Source of the DNA: Phytophthora hibernalis
Taxonomy: Eukaryota; Oomycota; Peronosporomycetes; Peronosporales; Peronosporaceae
Direction: 5' to 3'
NCBI GenBank assembly: GCA_012656075.1
Contig: JAAKBF010000221.1
Location: 558,001-622,000, forward strand
DNA length: 64,000 nucleotides
The notes beneath the pieces were generated by a model. The model worked only from the letters and a program-made list of their open reading frames with translations. It did no database searches and was not told where the DNA came from. Of the stretch, positions 42,517 to 53,990 are shown in pieces. Made by a program: the position numbers and the translations under genes. Positions within the stretch are counted from its first letter, which is position 1, and the number at the start of each line of letters is the position of its first letter.

Positions 42517-44054
42517 TTAGTGCTTGTCACCGTAGAAGATTTTGCCGGGGTTCATGATGTTCTTGGGGTCGAGCGCCTTCTTAATCGTGTGCATGACCTC
42601 CACGCTGTCGCCGTGCTCCTTCGACAGATATCCCATCTTGCCGTTACCAATACCGTGCTCGCCCGTGCACGTTCCCTCGCACTCGATAGCGCGGTTCACT
42701 AAGCGGTCGGAGAAATCGTGCACCTTCTTCATCAGCTCTTCGTTGTCCTGGAAGAACGGCAGCATCACGTGGAAGTTGCCGTCGCCGACGTGTCCGACAA
42801 TCGTGCCGAAAAGTCCAGACTCCTTCAGATCCGCCTGCGTCTCGACGATGACGTCCGACAGCTTAGAGAACGGGACGGCAACATCCGTGGACAGACCGCG
42901 GCTGCCAGGCATTTGGCTCATGGTGGCATACCAAGCAGCGTGGCGACCGCTCCACAGCTTCTTGCGCTCCTCAGCACTCGTGGCCAGCTCAATATCCTGT
43001 GCCTCAAAGTCGTTGGCGATCTCCACCACAACAGCGCTCTGCTCCTCAACCTCACCGGGCGAACCGTGGTGCTCAATGATCAGGGACGGCCGCACGGGCG
43101 TCTCCAGCTTTGAGTACTTGTTAATAGCCTCCACAGCGTTTTCGTCCATGAGCTCCATACGTGCGACGGGGATACCCATTTGAATAACAGTCGCGCACGT
43201 GTCAACAGCGTTCTGGATCGAGTTGAACTGGCAGATCATGGTCTTCTCGGCCTCTGGGATACCGAAGAGACGCAGTTCAGCCTCCGTGACTACGCCCAGC
43301 GTACCTTCCGAGCCAATAAGCAGGCGGGTCAGGTCGTAGCCAGCCGACGACTTGCGAGTCTTTGAACCCGTCTTGATGATGCGCCCATCGGGCATCACAA
43401 CCGTGAGCGACATGACGTTGGTCTTCATGTTGCCGTAACGCACAGTGGTAGTGCCTGACGCGTTGGTTGAGATCATGCCGCCGAGGGTGGCGTTAGCACC
43501 GGGGTCCACCGTGAACATGAGGCCCGTCGCGCGCAGGTCCACGTTGAGTTGCTCGCGGGTGACACCAGCCTGTACCTTGCAGCTCATGTTCTCGGGCTCG
43601 ACGGCCAAGATGCTGTTCATTCCAGTGAGGTCGAGGGACACACCTCCTCCGTAGCGGAGATGTGGCCCTCAAGCGAGGATCCTGCGCCAAAAGGGATCAC
43701 GGGCGTGCCAGCAGCAGCGCAGATCTTGACGACCTCGGACACCTCCTCCGTGGACTGGACGAAGGCGACGGCGTCGGGGAGCCACGGCGTGGTACGACTC
43801 GTCCGTTCCGTGTTGCTGTGGAGATCAGAATAATTAATTAGTGAAAGAATGGGGAAACTGTAGAAACGACCGGTACGCACCTCCAGAACGGATGTGGCAG
43901 TCGAGAGGCGATCGCCCAGCAGCGCCTTGAGCGCCGACAGCGTCTCGGTAGAAGGCACGCGGCGCGTGCTTATGAGGCGGGCCTGCTGCGTCAGCAGAAG
44001 CGATGAGCGCGCAGCATTGAAACGCGCGGAATTGGCGGCGAGACGGCTCCACAT
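42517..44054 (-). CDS. LDHD: D-lactate dehydrogenase (cytochrome), two-exon copy
   Basis: Exon 1 is 44054-43881, the intron 43880-43816 (65 bp) and exon 2 43815-42517, about 491 aa. The N terminus MWSRLAANSARFNAARSSLL is Arg/Ser/Ala-rich without acids, a good mitochondrial presequence. Domain landmarks: [76 protein letters not shown]. As assembled the frame is broken at a C run near 43778 (four C where the paralogue has six) and again near 43665; the two shifts add to three bases. The remaining 374 codons are clean, so I suspect consensus errors. It is divergent to TRAP1, sharing an 840-bp promoter region. Confidence 0.9.
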
Positions 44055-44890
44055 TCTTACGTGCTTCGTTGCCGTGAATTTGAAGAATGAGCCTTGCGCT
44101 TCCGAGCCTCACAATCGTTTTCGCTTGGTGTGCACCTCTTTTTCTGCGACAATGTGATTGAAGCCGCCGCAACGCAAGCATCTGAGAAGGGCAACTTAAG
44201 AGTCAAAACCGGCGCTTTTGATCCTGATACGTTATTTATGCAGGCTCTTGATTCGGAAGGACGGATGCCACGGCATAATAGATCTAAAAGAAAAAAGAAA
44301 CAATAGACTGTTTAACGTTTCACCCCTTCCTGGATCTGACCTATCTTAAGTTGCGCCAACACTGGCGAAAAAGAAACGACACCATGTCGCCTGTTAAGTT
44401 GCCGTAGTGAAGTGACGCCCTGTTTGCGGTCTTGTCCGCAGGTTGTTTATCTGGGCTCGGCCACCCCAGTGAACTTTACTGTGAAGACCCGTCACTGACG
44501 AGCAAGCAAGAGTCGTGTTGGGTGTGGTGCTGACCAGCAGCAGGGTTGTTTTGGTATTCATCTCGCAATTCGACGTTGATTTTTTTGGTTGCGGTCCATT
44601 TTGGTTTGTTGGGTACATGTACTGCCTGGGCTGCCGCACTTCACGATTGGAACTCTCTTTTCGATCGATTGGTGGCGGGGAAGCGCATATTTTGTGCCGG
44701 CGGTGGGCCTGGATGCCGCGGCGACTTGCTGTGTCGTCGACATGATGTCGAGCAAGGCCAGTTGATGTGCCTGCAAGGTTTCGGTCGGTGGCAGCAGTAC
44801 ATTCCGTGTCAATACACTCTGGTGTACGACACACTAGATTTTCTGACGTCCCCACTCATTAGATTTTGTGGCTGGAAAAAGACCTTCGAC
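44055..44890. promoter_or_regulatory. Divergent intergenic region, D-LDH and TRAP1
   Basis: Shared upstream region of two mitochondrial-protein genes transcribed away from each other. Open frames read through it (for example 44546 onwards in frame with TRAP1), but the clear presequence begins at 44891. I saw no certain core promoter motif. Confidence 0.45.
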
Positions 44891-47343
44891 ATGATGCGAT
44901 CAGCCGTGCAGAGCGTTGCTCGCCGCGCAGGCGCTTCAGCTAGTGGACGTCGCGTCATGCAACGCACCCCATTTGCTCGCGGTGTCGCCCCTACCTCTCG
45001 CCTGACACAGCGCGGAGCTAAGTTCGTGCCGCCCATGCAGCAGCTCAGCAGCTTCAGCTTCAGCACCAGCACCGCGGACGACAAGGCGGACCGCCGCGAG
45101 TTCCAAGCCGAGACACGTCAGCTTCTGGACATCGTGACACACTCCATCTACACGGACAAGGAGGTATTCATCCGCGAGCTCATCTCCAACGCCTCCGACG
45201 CGCTTGAGAAGCTGCGCCACCTGCAGTCCACGGGCGCCAGCATCCAGGACGGTGAGCTGGAGCCTAAGATCGTCATCACCACGGACGAGAAGACCGGCAC
45301 GCTAACCATCGCTGACACCGGCGTGGGCATGTCCAAGGACGAGCTCATTGAGAACCTGGGCACGATCGCGCGCTCAGGCTCCAAGGCTTTCCTGGAGCAG
45401 CTCAAGGAGAGCTCCCCGGTGAGTCGGGCGATGCGCTGGGTGGCATCATTGGCAAGTTCGGTGTGGGTTTCTACTCCGCGTTCATGGTCGCTGAAAAGGT
45501 TGAGGTGTTCTCGCAGTCGGCGGCTTCGGGCAATCAGAGCCACCAGTGGCGCTCCGATGGCAGCGGATCGTACGAGGTCGCGGAAGCAAGTGATGTCACG
45601 CGCGGCAGCAAGATCGTAATCCACCTCAAAGATTCCTGCAAGGAGTTCGGCACCAAGTCCAAGGTGGAGTCCATCATTCGCCGCTACTCGAACTTCGTCT
45701 CTTTCCCGATTGTTCTGGACGGCGACACCGTGAACACGGTTCAGGCGCTTTGGACGAAGAGCGAGAGCGACGTCACGGACGAGGAGTACACCGAGTTTTA
45801 CAAGTTCATCGCAAACGCGTTTGACGAGCCGGCCTACCGCATCATCTTCAAGGCCGACGCGCCTATTGAGCTCAAGACTCTCTTTTTCATAGGATCGTCG
45901 CACACTGAAAAGTTTGGTTACGCTCGTCTGGATCCTGGTGTGAGTCTGTACTCGCGCAAGGTTCTCATTGAGCGCAACTCGCCGGACATCCTCCCGGACT
46001 GGATGCGCTTCGTGCGTGGTGTGGTTGACAGCGAGGATCTCCCGCTCAGTCTTTCGCGTGAAAAGATGCAGGACAGTCGTTTGATTCACAAGATTCGTGA
46101 CGTGCTGACCAGAAAATCGTGCGCGTTTTGGAGCGTGAGGTACGATGAATATCGTCGCTTCTCTTGATTGTCTGTACATGGTCTATGTAATTGACTGGTG
46201 CCTGATTTATTGTGTGATAATAGTCGACGAAGGAACCGGAGAAATTCGACAAGTTCTTCCAGGAGTTCGGACAGTTCATTAAGGAGGGCATCTGCACGGA
46301 CTTCCAGAACAAGGATTCCCTGGCGAAGCTGCTGCGCTACGAGTCTAGCCAGGTGGACGATGGTAAGTTCACGACTCTTGATGAGTACGTGTCGCGCTGC
46401 CCTCCGGACCAGAACGAAATCTACTACTTGTGCGCTCCTACCCGAGCTATTGCCGAGTCATCGCCGTACTTCGAGGCCTTCAAGTAAGTGCGCGAGCTTT
46501 ATACTCGTTGGTTGTGCTATTGTTTAGCAAGAACCGGTTGGCTGACCTGGTCGTCCTTTGCACCAGGAAAATGAACAAGGAGGTCTTGTTCGTCTACAGC
46601 CCCATCGACGACTTTGTGATGACAAACGTTGCGGAGTTCAACGGCCGCAAGGTGATTTCGGCTGAGCACGCGAAGGTGGATGTCGACGAAGACAGCAATG
46701 CGTCTGGAAAGAATCTTTCGAAGGACGAGCAGCAGGTTTTCGGCGCTTGGCTGAAACTTGCGCTCGAGGACAGCGTGAAGGAAGTCAAAGTACGCTCATT
46801 AAGCGTGGTGTCCAACGCTCTTTAAGTGCTAACTGGAGCCTTGTAAACTGCAGTTCACGTCTCGCCTGACCGATTCACCCGCTATTATTGTGGAACACGA
46901 GTCGGCCTCCATTCGCAAGTACGCTGGCCGCGATGAATGTGAAATTCACCAAGCGTTGTTACTGACAAAAACTGTTTTGATGCCTGGCAGGATGATGCAA
47001 ATGGTGAATGATCGTGCGGGCCAGGATCTCAGCGGTCTCTCCAAGAACGTGATGGAGATCAATCCGAACCATAGCATCATTGTGGACCTGAATGAGCTGC
47101 GGGAGGTCAACGACTCGCTCGCCAAGAAGGTGGCTCGTCAGGTGCGTTTTGCTCACTGTTTCTGCATTTCATATCTTGTCTGACAACCATTAACTGACCT
47201 CGGTGTGTTTATCAACGCAACAGATCTACACGAACGCGACAGTGGCCGCTGGTCTTGTGGAGGACGGCCGTACCATTCTAGGCGGCCTGAACGAGATTCT
47301 CGCCGAGCTGCTGGAGCAGAGCCTGCACAAGAAGGACGCGTAA
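44891..47343 (+). CDS. TRAP1: Mitochondrial HSP90 chaperone
   Basis: Mitochondrial HSP90 ATPase. I read exons 44891-46139, 46224-46483, 46567-46789, 46854-46918, 46991-47141 and 47224-47343, with five 64-84 bp GT-AG introns, all in the 3' half. Presequence MMRSAVQSVARRAGASASGR is Arg-rich. ATPase motifs: FIRELISNASDALEKLR (Glu and Asn of the Bergerat fold), IADTGVGMSKDEL, GTIARSGSKAFL, IGKFGVGFYSAFMV. Middle domain IERNSPDILPDWMRFVRGVV, DLPLSLSREKMQDS. C-terminal MMQMVNDRAGQDLSGLSKNV. Single-base losses at about 45420 and in an A run at about 46113 break the frame; with them restored the length is an exact 690 codons. GTGAGT at 45420 is not an intron, since conserved sequence continues. A fragment of its 3' end is duplicated at 31614-31853. 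Confidence 0.92.
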
Positions 47344-47944
47344 GCCAATCGGCCAGATGCAGCCTTCATTGAGTGTGCACTCTAGTTGGATTAGATGATG
47401 ACCAGCAACGAATGCATGCTCAAGGCAATACAACAGCCCCTTCAACCGCATGACACGACGCTTGTCATTTTCGGGACCGGTAGATTTTCACCTTAGCATA
47501 CCCTGTCAACACCGATCGATTGAAATATGAGCTGCTTAAAACCCCAGTGAAATTTATCCTACGAAATAGGATAAAATGGTTTTTGATGTGGCGTACACAA
47601 CGCGTTTCATCCTACCAGGATGAAAAATATTTGGGGTTTGTAAGGAGAGGTTTGTGGGAGCCAGAAGTGGTCAGTTGTCTCTTATGACATATTTGTTTCT
47701 TCTACCAGCATCTAAAAATAGGTCGTCGCCGATCCAATACTCAATTCAAATCAAACACGTGTATATGGGACAATTTGAGATCGACATTGTGTCCTCATGG
47801 GCGTTGAAGGACACCTAATTGGTGCCACTCCGGCAAGAACTAAGGCAGGCCTTTGTGGCAATGGCCATCAAATCTCGTATTTATCTAAACTGTTGCGAAG
47901 AGAATGCAACAAACTTTTCATCCTTTAATGTATCCTATGGCTGG
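47344..47944. other. 3' flank of TRAP1 with two small hairpins
   Basis: The first 200 bp match the duplicate at 31614-31853. At about 47543-47636 is a CCCCA...TGGGG-bounded segment with two short palindromes (around TTTATCCTA/TAGGATAAA at 47553-47575 and TTTCATCC/GGATGAAA at 47606-47626). It is absent from the duplicate, so it may be a tiny inserted element. No gene seen. Confidence 0.45.
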
Positions 47945-48359
47945 TGTGACGGGGGTCACACGCACCTTAGCTTTAGAGGAAGCGTTAACGCGCTAACCAC
48001 AACAGACGCCTAGCGTCCCTGCTGTAAGCTTGCAAAGGCCTGGCCTTCCTGTCCAATATGGTACCGAGTACCAACTGACTTGCGAACTTCCGCGTTAGAG
48101 TTAAACTGATTTATATTAAGAATACTGTTGTAGTTCTAACTACTGCTAACTATCTGCATACTGAATCCCAGTCTAGTCTGATCTGTTTTAATGGGGACCA
48201 CCCATTTAGATGTACTGCTTTAATACAACTGACGTACCACTTAAGTACGACTGAAGTACGAATTAAGTCCTTGACGTGCCACACACCACCGTGTGACGGA
48301 CACCAACGGTGTGGACCACATCACAGAGAACAATTGTCGCCCCAAGTGGCCCCATTACG
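47945..48359 (-). repeat. Solo Gypsy LTR with 5-bp target duplication
   Basis: 415 bp, the inverse of the LTR at 19550-19967 (same termini TG..CACA and long shared stretches). It is flanked by GCTGG at 47940-47944 and 48360-48364. Complete termini plus a perfect duplication and no internal sequence mean an insertion reduced to one LTR by recombination. Confidence 0.9.
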
Positions 48360-48386
48360 GCTGGGCTTACTGGGGTTAACCAGATC

Positions 48387-48428
48387 GTCTTCGACTTACC
48401 GGCCGGACCATTCTCGGCGGCCTGAACC
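48387..48428 (+). pseudogene. TRAP1: TRAP1 last-exon fragment abutting a Copia LTR
   Basis: The last about 28 bp (ending CGGCGGCCTGAAC) match 47268-47292 of the last TRAP1 exon with two differences; upstream similarity is weak. It stops where a Copia LTR begins at 48429. The sequence that should follow, the end of TRAP1, is at 31853-31614, next to the other end of a Copia element. Confidence 0.6.
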
Positions 48429-48692
48429 TGCCTTATCTAGAAAACCTGAATGAGAGAATCCTGTCTAAGATGATATGATCCTATCATAATCAAGTACGAG
48501 AGGACATTCAGAACAGATCGCTACATAGTGCGATGACGATAGCAGGCAGAGGAATCGATGCCGCCCGGACGAAGTCCGAGCCGTGCTCACTTCCTCTTTT
48601 GCCTCAGACTGAACACATCGTCTAGAGTACGGCAATCAGGAATAAGAGTCAACACACGTAGTGAGCTATCTACTGTGTTGTGCCATTTAACA
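48429..48692 (+). repeat. Copia 5' LTR
   Basis: 264 bp, TGCCTTATCTAG... to ...CCATTTAACA, matching 31854-32137 in opposite orientation. A gag frame starts 8 bp after it (48700), so it is the 5' LTR. I see no canonical primer-binding site in the 8-bp gap; the site may overlap gag or be non-standard. Confidence 0.8.
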
Positions 48693-48699
48693 TTTCAAA

Positions 48700-49559
48700 A
48701 TGAGCAAAAATAAATCGAGTAAGAGCGTGGTCGACAAGCTGTCTTTTCACGGGAACAAGAATTTGTTCGCCCCGTACAAGGACAAGTTCAAGGCCCATCT
48801 GGTCGCATTGAGCGATGCGCTAGTCGTGAAAGAGTTACAAGCGAAGCGTCCCGCTTCAATCGCACGCTATGAGAATACGCTTGTACAAGAGCCAATCCTA
48901 GAGGAACCAGGACCAGGCGCGTCAGCCGACGAGAAGAGAACTATGCGCTGCAAGTTGCTATTGTCAACAAGCAGTCTTCGTATATCAAGGATCACTTCAA
49001 CCTAACCCTCCCATCGGGCTATGCGGACGAAAAGTTGCTGCAGAAGCCGGTGTACAAGATATGGCGGGCGATTGAGAAACAGTATGGACTCAACACCGCG
49101 TCAGGAGGTGTGAAGCTAGTGGGAAAAATTCGATGAGATTGTTGCCTCTGATTTCAAGAGCATCACTCACCTGTTTCGGCAACTTAAAGCTGCGATGGAT
49201 CCGGTGAACAGGAACAGCGCCGAGGCGTTAAAAATTGGCCTGATCTCGCAACAGATGATGCTGATCAAAGTGCTGTCGAATGTTCCGGGGCACTTTTGGG
49301 GATCCGCGATCGTGTTTACGCCGGAGGAGTTTACGTTGGAAAAGGTTGAATCCAAACTCTGCGCAATCTTTGGGCACAAGAGGAAGGCGCAAATCAAGGT
49401 CTTGTCGCACATGGCATCGGTGAACCATGTTGACACCAAGACGCTCAAGGCTGCAAAGCCCATGGGATCGGCCCTATGGAAACGGAAAGCATCATCCCAG
49501 GCAGATATGGTGCAGAACATAAATCCTGCCATGTCGTGCTTCTATTGCGCTGGACATTA
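48700..49559 (+). pseudogene. Copia Gag, frameshifted
   Basis: MSKNKSSKSVVDKLSFHGNK starts the frame; the N-terminal Copia gag lead KLSFHGNKNLFAPYKDKFKA resembles the FDG-NF-WK motif. After a shift near 48950, AIVNKQSSYIKDHFNLTL, then ITHLFRQLKAAMDPVNRNSA, LISQQMMLIKVLSNVPGHFW, FTLEKVESKLCAIFGHKRKA (UBN2-type gag). It reaches SCFYCAGH, the start of a zinc knuckle, and a stop. Pol does not follow; a PIF/Harbinger element begins within 200 bp. Confidence 0.75.
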
Positions 49560-49756
49560 GAGAGTTTTCGCTGCGGCTCCCATAGCCATTCCCACAACAA
49601 GCCAAACACATAAAGGACACTTCTGTGGGAAACCTGCTCGACCACCCACAGAAATCGGAAATGTGTGGGGCCTTCCCATTCCCAGAGTTGCTGCCTACGA
49701 TTCGACCTCATACCAGCAATGTGTGCTGCTTTGGAGCCTGTCACTGAACCACCCCA

Positions 49757-50431
49757 CTCGATAGCCCCACCGCGCCGTAAGAACTACAGTGAAGAAGACG
49801 ATGTCGCTTTGCTACGCTAAGTGCTGCTTGATCGCCCCTTTGACAAGCCACGAGGCAAGGTCATGCAGCACTGGGATAGTCTTGCAGCAACACTGGTAGC
49901 CTCGCCAGGTTTTACACGTAGCAAGCTCAGTGGCAAGAATGCCCAGTCGCGCATGAACCAGCTCGTTCAAACTCACCGCGAGACCATGAAGAAGGCGGCG
50001 CTACTCTCTGGCGTGTCCGAGGAGATAACAGAGAGAGACCAATTGCAAGATGAGCTAGTAGAGCTTCTAGATGATGCAACGCTGGCGAAGGAATGCAATA
50101 AGAAGGAAGATCAGAAGAAGCGTGAGCGAGACGAGGAAGCGTCGCTCGTGGCTCGCCGAGTAGCCATGGAACGACTGGTGCAGACCTCGGCTGCAGTTGA
50201 GGATGGCTCCTCCAAAAAGAATGCTCGCCTCGCCCACCTAACTTCGGCCATGATGAGCCCGACATAGCAGCTCGGAAAGAAGAACGAGCGGAAGAACGCC
50301 TGGATCGCGCTCGTGAGCGAGCTGAAGATCGAGCAGAGCAAGCACGTCTCCGCGCTGAGGATAACGAACGCATGGTGAAGTTACTGGACGTGTTCACGCA
50401 GCGCATAATGGGCGCGATGTGCAACAAGTAG
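49757..50431 (+). pseudogene. Myb/SANT-like protein of a PIF/Harbinger element
   Basis: Reading path RRKNYSEEDDVALLR, an in-frame stop at 49818, then VLLDRPFDKPRGKVMQHWDS, FTRSKLSGKNAQSRMNQLVQ (trihelix/SANT-like), a charged coiled-coil region (ECNKKEDQKKRERDEEASLV) and, after a shift near 50235, AARKEERAEERLDRARERAE, ending KLLDVFTQRIMGAMCNK. Harbinger elements usually encode such a DNA-binding partner beside the transposase, here convergent with it. One stop and one frameshift. Confidence 0.65.
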
Positions 50432-50463
50432 GGAGACAGCGGCAGCGTTTATTGCATGATTAG

Positions 50464-51163
50464 CTAAGTCAACGATAAATAAACTTGCAACGTGGGCGGT
50501 GCTAATGAGAAGAACGAGCTAATTTGATTTCCCTTGTAGTAACAGCAGTGGCAGTTAGTCATGAGCATTGAAATCATGACGGTCTTCCCCACAGGACTTA
50601 GTCTGATCTTGTTGAACTTCTTGAAGTCGATGAACGCCCAAAGTGTCTTCAGTCTACCGAACGACCACTCCACGCTCTCACGAACAGAGCTCATTGCACT
50701 GTTGAATTCCTTTTCCCTGGGTGATGCACTTGCACCACGAAAACCTGATACAATGTACCGGATATACCGTAAGCAGGATCACCGTAGACAGCGTACCCTC
50801 CAAATGTATCTTCGTGCTGCTCGAAGTAGTCCAGCAGCTTGCTTTCGCGCAGTAGGGTAACATCATGGCGCCGTCCTTCGATAGGACCCCAAAATGAAGC
50901 GCCAGACCGTCTGGTGTTGTTACGCACTGGTAGTTCAGACAGTGAACACGCTTGTGACCCAAATACACTTGGCGCTGCAGATTTTCGGCGCTTCCAGGGC
51001 GTGAGGATGGCCGACAGATTGCGTTCTTTGTTCCATCAATAAAGCCAAAGACGTTGGTCATGGGCGAGCCTTTGCGGTTGATAGCATCAGCGTAGACAGC
51101 AATACGACTTTGAAGTACATGTTTGTGAAAGTAAATTGTTTCTTCATATCTATCAAACAGCAC
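50464..51163 (-). pseudogene. PIF/Harbinger DDE transposase
   Basis: DDE_Tnp_4 domain in several frames: NVFGFIDGTKNAICRPS (first Asp), VYLGHKRVHCLNYQCVTTPD, YAVYGDPAYGISGTLYQVF (second Asp), and after a frame change VRESVEWSFGRLKTLWAFID (Glu). All three catalytic acids remain but the frame is broken at about 50930 and 50690. It is convergent with the SANT-like gene at 49757-50431, the typical two-gene arrangement. Confidence 0.8.
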
Positions 51164-53108
51164 ATCAACTAGTAGAGCGTTAGAATAATGTACCAGCTTC
51201 CCAACGCATACAGCAATGTATGTCCACGTATAGTCTTACGTACATGTTTTAGTTCTCTCCGAAGCCGGTATACTCTCCGTCATATCAACCGATGGCGAAT
51301 CAATCAACAGAAGTGTAGGACCTGATGCCGTAAAGTACTGCTTGGTTCGACAGCTTATCGCAGTGAACTAGGTTAGCTGACGTCGTTCGTCACTGTGCAG
51401 GTTTCGACAAGCGGAATGATCCCCACATCCTTATACAGATGAAAGGTGACGCACGTATCGCAGAAATCGCACGACGTGTTGCCACAGAAACTACCGCGAA
51501 GTGATGTCCAAAGTACGCGGTGCTCGAACTGACGTTTGCGTCACTTGAGCTCGGGCTGGTTCCAATTGATGAAGAACCGCATACTTCATACAGTTTGCAC
51601 GACACATCTTCCAGTCTCAACCCGTATTAAATGGAAGTATTTAAAACGACAACGGTCATCAGGGATTGGATGCTCATTTGATCCGTCAGGTCCAGCTTCT
51701 CCATCGATATTGTTGTGGTGTCCAGTGCTGGGGAACGAGGTATTGATCCCCGTCACGAATTTGATCGCTTCCATTGATTTGGAAGTCAAGTTGTACACAG
51801 CGTCCAGTACATTAATTACACAGCGAGGGGACTGGGCCTTGCCAGATGCGCGTTCCGTCTTCGACATAGGTCTAACCGCCCGTACTAATGGTGGTCACAC
51901 GTCGAGATCGGTCCGACCGTTCGACTCGTATCTGTCGTGGTAACTTCCCTCAGAATTGGCAATCGATCGCTTTATTATGACAGTGCCATGAAGGAACAGG
52001 TTGACCATCGTTACGATGTTTAAGTTCTCGGGCCACGCCGTGGTATTTGGCCTCGACGTATGAAATGGAGTATTCCGCGTCGAGGATGGTGTTCATGAAA
52101 TTGATCTCCGTGTTCCACTAATTCGAGTAGAAACCGTTGACCAACGCGATGAACCCGAGGTCGTCCAAGTTAGAAGGTACCCTTTTTCTTGTCATCGTAC
52201 GTCTCATACACATTCAGCTGTATGCAGGTTGGATCCACGATGACGATGAATGGTGCGTTATCTGTCGGATGGTGTCACTTGGTCGTCGGACTCGTTCTTA
52301 AGCGCGACCACCTGGGACTTCTCCAGTGTCGGCTTCAACTTTTAAAGTCGTCGAAGCTCATGGACGAGTTGAAACCCACGGAAGTGTTGGAGGCCTGGAA
52401 GCGCCTGCTGCTGTTCCCTAGAGTGAGCACGACGACGATTGGCCCGACAAAGGGTTGTGGCCGCCGGCATCTCTGTCCGTCGCTCGACGATAATCGCCCT
52501 CGCAGTCCTCTCACTGGCAGCAAAGTATGGTTATAATAGGTAACGGAATAGGGGTGCGTGTTGGTTGCAAAGTTGTTCGTGTTGTAGTTTTGTTGTTGTT
52601 GTTTGCCGTCAGTTCCGGAAGTGAGATGGCCATTGCCATCTCTCCGTCGCATCCTTCGGTTTACCCTAGTGATGGGAAAGCTGGTAGCCTTCACCTTGGT
52701 TGACCTCGGCAAGTTGCCCATATCGATCAATTAACAGTAGCGTGCCTTACTTAACAGCCTAAATATATTTAAATCCACAGCATACGAACCTGTATATACT
52801 GTGGTTTAACTATCCCACTAAAGGAGCCATATTGTCCATCAAGAGCCGTCCTGAAGTACGACTTCAACCTTACAGATTACGACGAATTGATGTGACGCTG
52901 AGTTTTTTTCTATTGTATGGGAAGCAGCAGATATGACGTAAATAATTTTACGACCAATCACACCTCACGAGCAATTTTATTGGCCGAAAACGACAATGCT
53001 CTTCAAGTCATTATTCATTAAAAGCACTAGTGATTGAATTACAAACCTGGTTTCTCCCATGCACGGCGAATGAACTGCTCGCTAACGCTCTTCCTGGAGG
53101 CAACAACT
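51164..53108. other. Decayed stretch, possible transposase remnants
   Basis: Minus-strand paths at 52140-51940 (GFIALVNGFYSN, FMNTILDAEYSISYVEAKYH) and 51560-51385 (FCGNTSCDFCDTCVTFHLYK, Cys-rich) look like old coding sequence, but I cannot name the family. A Cys-rich end of this kind would suit a piggyBac-like transposase. Frames at 52189-52536 and 52730-52335 are not recognised. Confidence 0.35.
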
Positions 53109-53990
53109 CTACAGTGCTAGTGGGCCGGCCTGAGTTGTCGAAACGAACTCAGCCCATACTCCATTGATGAAGTGATCGTGCCAAATTCCAGTATCCATCC
53201 ACGCATTAGACTGTACCGTTGCGTAGATATCCTGGAAGTCCTTGCACTCCACCTCCACAGTTCCACCCGGCTGACCCTTAAAGATAAGTGGCCGCAGTTT
53301 TTCACCAGTCGCGGAGACCACCAGCAAAACACTGGCGCGCGATGACCGCGCTCGACCGCGCACTTTAGCAGACTTCTTGGAGCCGCGCTCGGCGATAATG
53401 CTTCCAGGTTCCTCGTCATAATAAACGGCAGTTTCGTCCGCATTGAATAAAGAACTCCGTGCGTAGGTTTTGCTACGGCTGCCCCGATACCTTGCGCAAA
53501 CTTTACTTGCTCAAGGATCAAATCTTCAGTAGAAAGAACGGTTCTCGTCGGGCGTCGAAATGAATAGCCGTGGCGGTGGACGAAGCGTTGAAAAAGCCGA
53601 TATAGACTAGCCTCCTTGCTTGAAATAAGATAGATATCTACCCATGCAGCGTATTCCTCTCTAACGAAAGCAACAACATGACTCATCTTGAGCGGGTAAT
53701 CTTCTCGACGCATTGCATTAATCCACTGAACGAGCTCTTCAGTGTGGGGAAGGAACATGGCCGACCTTGGCCTCCCAAGCAGACCTTTGAGGACATTTTG
53801 TTGCTGCACGCCTCCCGCAGCTTGGCCTCCTGCTTCTCCCACGCGTAGATGGACCCCCTGCTTTTAGGCCGTATCGCTTATGCAGCTCTGTCACCGACCA
53901 GCCTCTGCTTCTTTCGTCGAGCACGTGTACCTTGAAAGCGTTGGAGAACGTCATACGGCGAGAGCCTAGGCTCCGACTCTCGCCAGACAC
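53109..53990 (-). pseudogene. pogo/Tigger-like transposase
   Basis: N-terminal helix-turn-helix MTFSNAFKVHVLDERSRGWS, VTELHKRYGLK (CENP-B N type), then LVQWINAMRREDYPLKMSHV, FQRFVHRHGYSFRRPTRTVL (HTH of CENP-B/Tc5), then in shifted frames FNADETAVYYDEEPGS (first Asp), LLVVSATGEKLRPLIFKGQP and MDTGIWHDHFI. It stops before the last acids. Several frame breaks; truncated 3' end at about 53109. Confidence 0.75.

Noticed and set aside
44515..44890. N-terminal extension of TRAP1 from the upstream open frame
   Set aside because: The upstream sequence (about 115 codons) is not presequence-like; a clean Arg/Ala-rich presequence starts at 44891.
45421..45480. Intron in TRAP1 beginning GTGAGT
   Set aside because: Conserved HSP90 sequence (GDALGGIIGKFGVGFYSA) is encoded there after a one-base shift, so it is exon with an indel.
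45148..46179. 343-aa minus-strand ORF inside TRAP1
   Set aside because: Shadow frame of a GC-rich conserved coding exon.
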